Assembly: GCA_018302165.1 (NCBI GenBank)
Contig: JAGWAA010000045.1
Span: 1-12,178 of the forward strand
DNA length: 12,178 nucleotides
Reading direction: 5' to 3'
Origin: Candidatus Woesearchaeota archaeon
GTDB taxonomy: Archaea > Nanobdellota > Nanobdellia > SCGC-AAA011-G17 > GW2011-AR17
A program made the translations under genes and the position numbers. The notes below the pieces were generated by a model that was not told the origin of the DNA, made no database searches, and saw only the letters and a program-made list of their open reading frames with translations. Positions 6,459-12,178 of this stretch are shown piece after piece. How positions within the stretch are numbered: the stretch's first letter is position 1; the number at the start of each line of letters is the position of its first letter.

Positions 6459-6624
6459 ACATGGCGTTAGGCATGTTCTAGAACCAGCCAATTTATCTAG
6501 TGTGTTTGAAAAGAATAAAGGAATTTGCTTCCCTCCCAAAAACGATTATTTATTAAAAATTAACGAAATCAGAGAAAATAGTATTCCGAACATGTACTGC
6601 ATTATAAAAAATCCTTACTTTTAA
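6448..6624 (+). pseudogene. Displaced C-terminal part of the metallopeptidase-like gene
   Basis: From the T4 run at 6448-6451 onward, the +1 frame reads in coding style (STEHGVRHVLEPANLSSVFE, then a Pro-rich turn and a helix) to a TAA at 6622-6624. Removing one T from the T4 run would join the two frames into a single protein of about 229 residues. An ATG at 6412 opens this frame but lies inside the first part out of phase, so independent translation from it is unlikely. A mutation, an assembly homopolymer error or recoding could each explain it. Confidence 0.6.
6457..6478 (+). repeat. Hairpin at the frameshift stop
   Basis: GAACATG (6457-6463) and CATGTTC (6472-6478) form a perfect seven-base-pair inverted repeat with an eight-base loop, starting within the TGA that ends the first frame. 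Confidence 0.5.
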
Positions 6625-6660
6625 ACTAAATTAAGAGAAATCACAGACTAAGTTGGTTTA

Positions 6661-6704
6661 CACCTCGTAAGTAAATTAATTATAACTCGTCGACAAAAGA
6701 GGTG
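6661..6704 (+). promoter_or_regulatory. Inverted repeat that could mask a ribosome-binding site
   Basis: CACCTC at 6661-6666 is the exact complement of GAGGTG at 6699-6704. The latter is part of a Shine-Dalgarno-like GAGGTGA seven bases before the ATG at 6712. If transcribed, the pairing could hide that site. The 32-base loop makes the structure weak. No clear promoter is seen upstream. Confidence 0.25.
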
Positions 6705-6711
6705 ATTTTAA

Positions 6712-6750
6712 ATGACTTATATACAATCTTACAAAAACCCATTAAATTAA
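6712..6750 (+). CDS. Possible 12-codon mini-ORF with a Shine-Dalgarno site
   Basis: An ATG at 6712 begins the 12-residue frame MTYIQSYKNPLN, ending in TAA. GAGGTGA, complementary to the 3' end of 16S rRNA, lies a normal distance upstream. Most other genes here lack any such site, which is why it stands out. Nothing else supports translation, and the peptide resembles nothing known. It lies in the 140-base gap before the convergent EF-2 gene, which otherwise holds only AT-rich sequence including a 14-base direct repeat. Confidence 0.2.
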   Translation: MTYIQSYKNPLN

Positions 6751-6757
6751 TTATAAT

Positions 6758-6764
6758 AAAAAAA
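6758..6764 (-). terminator. Oligo-T terminator of the EF-2 gene
   Basis: On the minus strand seven T residues immediately follow the TAA stop of EF-2, a typical archaeal U-tract terminator. Confidence 0.5.
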
Positions 6765-9700
6765 TTAAGCTGTTGGTTCAGCTGTTTCGTCTTTCAATCC
6801 TTTTCTTTGTCTAATTGAAGCAATTACTTTAGGTTGTAAGGATTCTGGAATCTTATCGAATTTCTGGTCAACAATGGAACTAGAACCTCTACCGGAAGTT
6901 GCACTTCTCAAGTCTGAAGCCCAACCGAAAATTTCAGCAACTGGCATGATTGCTCTTGCTACCAAACTAGAACCTTCTTGGTCCATGCTTAATAATTGGC
7001 CACGCTTGTTCTGAACAAGTTTTGAAATCTCGCCCATGTATTCGATAGGAGCATCAATTTCCATAACTTGTAATGGTTCCATTATTGCAGGCTTTGCATC
7101 ATGAACAGATTGTCTAATACCATCTCTTACTGCAGGAAGCATTTGAGAAGGACCTCTGTGGATTGCATCTTCGTGTAAAGAACAGTCCATTAAACGAACT
7201 TTCATTTTTACACAGGGTTCACCAGCAAGAATTCCTCGTTTCATAACATCTTCATAACCATCCATTACTAAACCAATTATTTCACCAATGTGGACAATAC
7301 CTCTTGTATTATCAATCAAAACATTTCCATTGAAAATATCCACATATGATTTTGCTTCTTTTGTTTCAACACCGAGTTCAATTAATTTATCGAAAGTTAG
7401 AGTATCTTTTTTTCTGACTCTGCCCTCAGAAATATCTCCTGCTTTGATTGCAGCATAAATCTCATCCTCTAAAGGTTCTACTACAAAATAAAGTTTGTTG
7501 TGTTTGTTAGGAGATTTACCTTCAAACTCACCAGAACGTTTCAAAACTGCTTCTCTGTAAACAACAATAGGTTGGGATGTTTTTACTTGGACACCTTTTT
7601 CATTAACTATTCTGTTCTCAATAATTTCTAAGTGAAGCTCGCCCATACCAGACATTAAATTCTCTCCAGTTTCATCATTAATTTCAATCTTAATAGAAGG
7701 GTCTTCTCTAGAAACTTTTCTTAATACTTCTACTAACTTTGGAAGATCAGCCATATTTTTGACTTCGATAGATTTTGTAATAACTGGTTCGAAAATGTGT
7801 TTCAAAGCTTCGAAAGGTTGTTCAGCCTCGAGAGTAATTGTCTCACCAGCATAACCAATAATTCCAGAAATTGCACAAACATTTCCAGAAGGAATATATT
7901 CCAATAATTCTGGTTTGATTCCGTTATAGATATATAAGTTCTGGACTCTTTGAGTTTCTTTAGCATTGTTCAAATAAACTTGCATACCTGGTTTTAATGT
8001 TCCTGAAAATAATCTTCCTGCGGAAATATCTTTACCAGACTTTGGATCAACAACAATTCTTGTGATAACAAATGCTAGTTTTCCATTAGGATTACAATTG
8101 ATTAAATCTTTACCAAACTCAGAATCTAATTCACCTTTCCAGATTCTTGGGATTCTGTATCTTTGTGCATCAATTGGATCAGGATGATGTTTGATTACCA
8201 TATCCAAAATAACTTCGTTCAAAGCTGCGTTTTTCCAAACCCAATCTTTTCTGGTCTCATCATCCATTTCATAAATGTTTAAAATGTCTTTGAATGTAAC
8301 TCCTTTCTTCTGCATAAAAGGAAGTGAAAGAGCCCAATTTTCTCTCGCTGAACCGAATGCAACAGAACCTTCAGAAATATTAACTTTCCATTTTTGTTTG
8401 TATTCAGGTTCTGCAATCTCTTCAATTAAATCGTTAAACTCGCTGATTAATTTGATGAATCGCTCTTGAATTTTTTCAGGGGATAATTTTAATTCTTTGA
8501 CTAATCTATCAACCTTGTTAATGAATAGAACAGGTTTTACTCTTTCTCTAACTGCTTGTTTGACTACATTCTCAGTCTGGGGCATAATCCCTTCAACTGC
8601 ACAAATTAAAACAACAGTACCATCGACTGCACGCATTGCTCTTGTAACATTACCACCAAAGTCAACGTGACCAGGTGTATCGATTAAGTTGATTAGAAAT
8701 TCATCGCCTCTGAACTCGTGAACCATGGATACATTAGCTGCATCAACAGTCATTAAACGTTCTTGTTCATCAGAGTGCTGCCAAGTAGTCATACCTTCTT
8801 CTAAGTCCCCTGCATTCTTGGATGCCATGTGACCAGAAGCTGCTAATAAATTGTCTGTGAATGCTGTGTTATGTATGACCATACCCTCTGAAATAAAATT
8901 ATGATTCCCAGGAATAGTAAAATCATAAACAACATCTTCAAATCCAGATTCTATCTTTGTAACTTCAATGTAAGCTAACTCCTGATTAGAATAATCAGTT
9001 AAAGTTTTTTTAAGAAGCATTACTTGATTTCCATTCTGGACTGTATCACAAACATAACTTCCAGAAACTTTTTGGGTTAAAGACTTTAGCTTTTCAACTT
9101 TATCTTTTAATGCAAAACCTATTTCTTTTTCAAAGTTTAATGCAGAAATTCCAGAAAGTGTTAAAGTGTTGTCTTTCTCTTTAATTGCAATACAACCAAA
9201 TCTTAACAAAAGCAAATGCAAACTATCAATCATTTTGTTGCTTGCAGAACTAATTGTTACAGCACTTCTAGATTTTTCAACACATCCATCTGTATCAAAA
9301 TAACCTCTTAATAATGAAGCGATTAATTTATTCTCACTTTTGTACAAAAAGTCTGAAATTCTAACATTATGGGATTTTTGTCTTAATGGATAATCAAATA
9401 GCACATGAAACATTTTAATTAAAGTTAGATTCGCATGCATTTCTGGAGTTTTATTTTTGTATTGAGTAGTTATAGTATTAATACCTAAATCTTTACAAAT
9501 TTCTTGCATTCTTATAGCAAGTTCTTCTTTGCCGACTATAAATTTTTTTCCAGAACCATCACCAATAAAAAGTCCTGCAAGATAATAGAAGTCATTCAAA
9601 TTTTTTGGAAGTTTCATAGGTGTAGAATTATGGCCTCTCTGAGCACCAGTTCTGAAGTAGATTTGTTCAATATTATCATAGAGAGCTGATTCTTCAATTC

Positions 9701-10385
9701 CTAAAACTTTTGCGACTACAATTAGATCATTAAGTTTATACCTATTCTGCCAAATGCCGTTATAAAAAGATTTGGGTTTTAAACTTAAATTTATATTATT
9801 TATTCCTTTATTTAAAATTTCTTTATTCAATGAAATTGAGAAATCACTATTTAAATTTACATAAAAATTTTCTTGGGATAACAAATTTAGGATATCTTCT
9901 TTTGTTATGTTAGTTTTTGAATCTAATTTTCTAGCACAAACAATTCGATCTCCTAATTTAATATCTTTGGCTTCAATCTCTTTGAAACCTTCATTATAAG
10001 CAATATATTTATGTTCAGGAGTAGTTTGAATTTCAAAACCATTTCTCAAATGAACCTTAATAGTTTCACCACCAACTAAACGCCAAGCATATTGAATGGG
10101 TTTTTGTTCTAATTTTCCTGTTTCTTTATTTAATGAATAAGTAAATATTTCAGTTTTAGGAGCATAAACGATATGTTCATCGTTTTCTTCAATTACAATA
10201 CCATCTTGTGAAACTTCTTCAAATATCTTTTGAGCTGTTTTTATTTCTTTAGGACCAATTATTCTTGAATCTCCTGCAATACATTTACCGTGGTGAATAT
10301 GAGCTGATGTACATATATTCCTGATAAATTTTGGATTCTTTGTGATCCTTGCGACTTTGTCGCTCATTCTTTCTGCTGATGCCAT
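6765..10385 (-). CDS. fusA: Translation elongation factor 2 (aEF-2) with an intein in the P-loop
   Basis: EF-2 is the GTPase that translocates tRNAs and mRNA on the ribosome. The precursor has 1206 residues; removing the intein (35-506) leaves 734, normal for archaeal EF-2. The joined extein gives P-loop AHIHHGKT (28-34 plus T507). Other landmarks are switch I RLMT (543-546), DTPGH (569-573) and NKVD (623-626). The diphthamide motif AIHRGPSQ puts the modified histidine at 1076 (604 after splicing). Domains II-V follow in usual order. Two G-domain positions are unusual: His31 replaces the Asp of the common AHIDHGKT, and RLMT replaces RGIT. Unlike its neighbours the gene has a strong Shine-Dalgarno site (AAGGAGG at 10396-10402) and a leader of about 20-25 bases. 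It is monocistronic and ends at an oligo-T tract. Confidence 0.97.
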   Translation of the reverse strand: MASAERMSDKVARITKNPKFIRNICTSAHIHHGKCIAGDSRIIGPKEIKTAQKIFEEVSQDGIVIEENDEHIVYAPKTEIFTYSLNKETGKLEQKPIQYAWRLVGGETIKVHLRNGFEIQTTPEHKYIAYNEGFKEIEAKDIKLGDRIVCARKLDSKTNITKEDILNLLSQENFYVNLNSDFSISLNKEILNKGINNINLSLKPKSFYNGIWQNRYKLNDLIVVAKVLGIEESALYDNIEQIYFRTGAQRGHNSTPMKLPKNLNDFYYLAGLFIGDGSGKKFIVGKEELAIRMQEICKDLGINTITTQYKNKTPEMHANLTLIKMFHVLFDYPLRQKSHNVRISDFLYKSENKLIASLLRGYFDTDGCVEKSRSAVTISSASNKMIDSLHLLLLRFGCIAIKEKDNTLTLSGISALNFEKEIGFALKDKVEKLKSLTQKVSGSYVCDTVQNGNQVMLLKKTLTDYSNQELAYIEVTKIESGFEDVVYDFTIPGNHNFISEGMVIHNTAFTDNLLAASGHMASKNAGDLEEGMTTWQHSDEQERLMTVDAANVSMVHEFRGDEFLINLIDTPGHVDFGGNVTRAMRAVDGTVVLICAVEGIMPQTENVVKQAVRERVKPVLFINKVDRLVKELKLSPEKIQERFIKLISEFNDLIEEIAEPEYKQKWKVNISEGSVAFGSARENWALSLPFMQKKGVTFKDILNIYEMDDETRKDWVWKNAALNEVILDMVIKHHPDPIDAQRYRIPRIWKGELDSEFGKDLINCNPNGKLAFVITRIVVDPKSGKDISAGRLFSGTLKPGMQVYLNNAKETQRVQNLYIYNGIKPELLEYIPSGNVCAISGIIGYAGETITLEAEQPFEALKHIFEPVITKSIEVKNMADLPKLVEVLRKVSREDPSIKIEINDETGENLMSGMGELHLEIIENRIVNEKGVQVKTSQPIVVYREAVLKRSGEFEGKSPNKHNKLYFVVEPLEDEIYAAIKAGDISEGRVRKKDTLTFDKLIELGVETKEAKSYVDIFNGNVLIDNTRGIVHIGEIIGLVMDGYEDVMKRGILAGEPCVKMKVRLMDCSLHEDAIHRGPSQMLPAVRDGIRQSVHDAKPAIMEPLQVMEIDAPIEYMGEISKLVQNKRGQLLSMDQEGSSLVARAIMPVAEIFGWASDLRSATSGRGSSSIVDQKFDKIPESLQPKVIASIRQRKGLKDETAEPTA
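8868..10283 (-). mobile_element. Intein with LAGLIDADG homing endonuclease in EF-2
   Basis: Precursor residues 35-506 (472 residues) interrupt the P-loop between Lys34 and Thr507. The N-terminal splicing block begins CIAGDSRI with nucleophile Cys35. Block B is TTPEH, with T122 and H125. The endonuclease has two LAGLIDADG motifs, LAGLFIGDG (269-277) and LLRGYFDTDG (358-367), with the catalytic acids D276 and D366 intact. Block F is VVYDFTIPGNHNF (485-497, D488 and H495), and block G ends in His505-Asn506, followed by Thr507 as +1 nucleophile. All residues needed for splicing and DNA cleavage appear present, so it is probably a functional full-length homing intein. It is inserted in a highly conserved codon stretch, as homing endonuclease targets usually are. 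Thr507 would also be the Mg2+-binding Thr of the GTPase. Confidence 0.96.
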
Positions 10386-10395
10386 ATTATATATT

Positions 10396-10402
10396 CCTCC
10401 TT
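10396..10402 (-). promoter_or_regulatory. Shine-Dalgarno site of EF-2
   Basis: The minus strand reads AAGGAGG ten bases before the ATG at 10385. It is the only strong ribosome-binding site in front of a clear gene in this window. Confidence 0.75.
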
Positions 10403-10428
10403 AAAATATTTATTTTGGTTTTCTTATT

Positions 10429-10439
10429 GTTTTTAAACC
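10429..10439 (-). promoter_or_regulatory. TATA-like box for EF-2
   Basis: The minus strand reads GGTTTAAAAAC, about 49 bases before the start codon. It predicts a leader of about 20-25 bases that includes the Shine-Dalgarno site. Confidence 0.45.
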
Positions 10440-10463
10440 TTTCTCATATTCAAGAATGGGAAT

Positions 10464-10472
10464 TGTTATAAG
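10464..10472 (+). promoter_or_regulatory. TATA box for the gene at 10494
   Basis: TGTTATAAG is centred 26 bases before the ATG at 10494, giving a leaderless arrangement. With the EF-2 promoter it forms a 108-base divergent promoter region. Confidence 0.5.
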
Positions 10473-10493
10473 TTTCTAAAGAATTATACAATT

Positions 10494-10754
10494 ATGCCTT
10501 TTTACTTGATTTTTGGGAATTTTACTTATAATGGTGATTCTTTTAATGGTGCACATGTTATTGAGGGTGATTCATTAGAAAGTGCAGAATATAGTTTTAG
10601 AGAATTTTTAGTCAAAGAATGGGAATTAAATAAAAAAACTAAAATAGTAATTACAAAAAGTAAGGAGTTTGAATTACCATTAGATTTAGGTGGATTAGAA
10701 ATAATATTAGATAATTTTAAGGAATTTTACGGAATAATTACTAAAGAAGAATAG
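10494..10754 (+). CDS. Small hypothetical protein
   Basis: This 86-residue acidic protein is not recognised. It starts with a beta-like hydrophobic stretch (MPFYLIFGNFTY), continues with a predicted helix at about residues 29-44 (LESAEYSFREFLVKEW), then a strand (TKIVITKS) and a second helical part. It could be a compact alpha/beta domain. No Cys, signal peptide or membrane segment is visible. It is divergent from EF-2 and its last 14 bases overlap the 3' end of the second radical SAM gene on the other strand. It has its own leaderless-type promoter, which makes it likely to be real despite its size. Confidence 0.65.
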   Translation: MPFYLIFGNFTYNGDSFNGAHVIEGDSLESAEYSFREFLVKEWELNKKTKIVITKSKEFELPLDLGGLEIILDNFKEFYGIITKEE

Positions 10755-12060
10755 TTTGTTCTTTGAAATAATTATAAATCTTAGGAATTTTGTTTACTTT
10801 TACAAATGATCTCAAATAACGATGATGATATTTTTTTACTTCTTCTGGAGTCATACCAGATTTTACCTTGTATGTAATCTGATCATCTAAAATTGTCCTA
10901 GATTTTTCTTTAATTTCTGTAATACCATACTCTTTTGGATTTAAAAAAACTTTACTACCTCTTTGTAAACCAAAACGACTTGTTGAAATTAAGTCAATAT
11001 AATTAAAATTTTTTTCTACAAAATGAATAGAGTCCATTAATTCTTCTTTAGTTTCTGTTGGGAAGCCAATGATTATGAAAACTAAGTTTTTGATTTTAAC
11101 TTCATGAGATTCTTTTAAAACTTTAGAAATATCTTCAACATTAGTTCCCTTACACATTAAATCTAAAATTCTTTGGTTACCTGACTCGACGCCCCAGGAA
11201 ATAGATCTAAGGCCAGAGTCATAAAGAATTTTGAATGAACCCAAAAGTTCTTTTGAAGGACGAAGTTGGCACCACCATTTAACTTTCAAAGGTTTTAGAA
11301 TTTCTGCTAATTCCAATAATCTTTTTTTAGAGATCATATCATCAAAGAAGGAAACATTTTTGTAACCAGACTTAATGATTGTCTTTTTTATTAATTCTAA
11401 AGGAACTTCACGATAATTTTGACTTTGGTGATGAGTACAAAAAGAGCATTGTTTATAGTAACATGAATGGGATGTTCTTAAGGGAATAACTATTTCTTTA
11501 GTCAAATAATCATTAGGATTATAATCTGAAAAATCTGGAATAACCTCTTTAGGGATTGTACGAGTAAGATTAAAATTTTTTTCTAAATATTCTGCAAATT
11601 GATGTTCATCAACCAAAAATGTTGAAAGATTATAGATATTATGATTTACTGCTGGGCCACCAATCAAAGTTGGAATATTTAATCTTTTTAATTCTTCAAT
11701 TAGTGCTTGGGTATAGAAACATTGACTATTATAAACTAAACTAAATGCAACCAAATCAGGAGATTCTTTTTTTATCAAAGTAAGCATTTCTTCAAATAAT
11801 TCTGGAGATTTTTTTTGGATTACAAGCTTATTATTATGAGCATATACTGGACGAGAAATTTTATCAAATTCTGTTAATACTTCTGAAGAATATTTTTGAG
11901 AATAGATTTCTTTGAATCTTGATTTGTTAAATTTTGCATTTAAATCCAAGCATTTTATTTTTATATCAAAAGATTGTGAAAGATATGATTTAATATAAGA
12001 AATAGAATGAGGCATAGAGCTAGGAGAACAAAATGGAGGATAAATTAAGAGTATTTTCAT
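10741..12060 (-). CDS. Radical SAM protein of the B12-binding type with a CX4CX2C cluster motif
   Basis: This 439-residue protein has an N-terminal Rossmann-like region of the B12-binding type (residues 1-150): KILLIYPPF start, SPDLVAFSLVY at 100-110 and LIGGPAVNH at 132-140. A radical SAM core follows from about 190. The cluster ligands are C200, C205 and C208, spaced CX4CX2C rather than the usual CX3CX2C. ISWGVESG, like the GGE motif, and IIGFPTET are typical of the Elp3/MiaB-like core. The C-terminus (about 370-439) is basic and helical. Compared with the first radical SAM protein here it is shorter and clearly a different subfamily. No partner gene is adjacent, and the substrate is unknown. 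The TATA box at 12082-12090 supports the start. It converges on and overlaps the 86-residue gene. Confidence 0.85.
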   Translation of the reverse strand: MKILLIYPPFCSPSSMPHSISYIKSYLSQSFDIKIKCLDLNAKFNKSRFKEIYSQKYSSEVLTEFDKISRPVYAHNNKLVIQKKSPELFEEMLTLIKKESPDLVAFSLVYNSQCFYTQALIEELKRLNIPTLIGGPAVNHNIYNLSTFLVDEHQFAEYLEKNFNLTRTIPKEVIPDFSDYNPNDYLTKEIVIPLRTSHSCYYKQCSFCTHHQSQNYREVPLELIKKTIIKSGYKNVSFFDDMISKKRLLELAEILKPLKVKWWCQLRPSKELLGSFKILYDSGLRSISWGVESGNQRILDLMCKGTNVEDISKVLKESHEVKIKNLVFIIIGFPTETKEELMDSIHFVEKNFNYIDLISTSRFGLQRGSKVFLNPKEYGITEIKEKSRTILDDQITYKVKSGMTPEEVKKYHHRYLRSFVKVNKIPKIYNYFKEQTILL

Positions 12061-12081
12061 ACATTTTTGTATTATGTAGGG

Positions 12082-12090
12082 ATTATAAAT
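12082..12090 (-). promoter_or_regulatory. TATA box for the second radical SAM gene
   Basis: The minus strand reads ATTTATAAT, centred 26 bases before the ATG at 12060. Confidence 0.55.
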
Positions 12091-12105
12091 GTTTTGAATA
12101 GAAAC

Positions 12106-12115
12106 TTATTTAAAA
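12106..12115 (+). promoter_or_regulatory. TATA-like box for the tRNA gene
   Basis: TTATTTAAAA is centred about 30 bases before the first tRNA base, suitable for a transcript starting just upstream of the mature 5' end. Confidence 0.45.
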
Positions 12116-12140
12116 GGAGATTTATTCATTTTAAAGTAAT

Positions 12141-12178
12141 GAGCCAGTGATCTAGTGGCTATGATATCTCCCTTACAC
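12141..12178 (+). tRNA. tRNA-Val (TAC), 5' part, cut by the window edge
   Basis: The sequence fits tRNA positions 1-38. The 5' acceptor strand is GAGCCAG (12141-12147), followed by T8-G9. The D arm has ATCT paired with TGAT around a loop with the conserved GG (12157-12158 area). Position 26 is A, the anticodon stem strand is TCTCC (12167-12171), and the anticodon loop is CTTACAC (12172-12178). The anticodon TAC (12174-12176) reads valine codons. The D-arm sequence resembles known archaeal tRNA-Val. The 3' half lies outside the window, so stem pairing of the acceptor and the absence of an intron cannot be checked. Confidence 0.8.

Noticed and set aside
6412..6624. Independent 70-residue protein starting at ATG 6412
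   Set aside because: Its first residues are an out-of-phase reading of the conserved third-ligand helix, so it is better seen as the displaced end of the metallopeptidase gene.
10386..10493. Possible riboswitch or RNA leader between EF-2 and the small gene
   Set aside because: The 108 bases are fully used by two divergent promoters and a Shine-Dalgarno site, and no convincing stem was seen.
1..12178. CRISPR arrays, transposases or tandem repeats
   Set aside because: No regularly spaced repeats and no transposase-like protein were found; the intein is the only recognisable mobile element.

Overview
The window looks like part of an archaeal chromosome, probably from a small-genome DPANN lineage such as a woesearchaeote. 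That placement is inferred from protein character and not tested by phylogeny. Three things point to archaea. One gene is an archaeal/eukaryotic-type translation elongation factor 2 with the diphthamide histidine motif. Another is a TrmB-family regulator. Nearly every transcription unit has a TATA-like box centred about 26 bases upstream of its start codon, as expected for leaderless archaeal mRNAs. The DNA is strongly AT-rich, genes are tightly packed, and no gap exceeds 300 bases.

Layout. Positions 1-126 (+) hold the end of an unidentified protein. Positions 175-993 (+) encode a stand-alone asparagine-synthase-like ATP pyrophosphatase. Positions 1091-1318 (-) encode a DUF1653 protein. A Nudix hydrolase (-) starts at 1892 but meets an in-frame TAA at 1629, and its missing C-terminus continues in the same frame to 1443. 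A small unknown protein lies at 1998-2291 (-). Positions 2559-4989 (-) are a two-gene overlapping operon: a cobalamin-binding-type radical SAM enzyme followed by a short alpha-toroid protein with the DxDDT signature of class II terpene cyclases. A TrmB-family regulator (5087-5806, +) is transcribed divergently from it. Positions 5934-6624 (+) hold an HEXXH metallopeptidase-like gene broken by a frameshift near 6448. The largest gene (6765-10385, -) is EF-2, split inside its GTP-binding P-loop by a 472-residue intein carrying a LAGLIDADG endonuclease. Beyond it are a small unknown gene (10494-10754, +), a second radical SAM protein (10741-12060, -), and the 5' part of a tRNA-Val(TAC) gene that runs off the right edge.

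How the genes fit together. The most system-like unit is the radical SAM/cyclase-like pair with its divergent TrmB regulator. It suggests a small regulated pathway on an unknown, perhaps isoprenoid or lipid, substrate. The EF-2 intein is the clearest mobile element: protein synthesis in this cell would depend on its splicing. The Nudix and metallopeptidase genes each carry one lesion, which could be real decay or assembly error. A 20-base sequence repeated in two intergenic regions is not explained by any gene.
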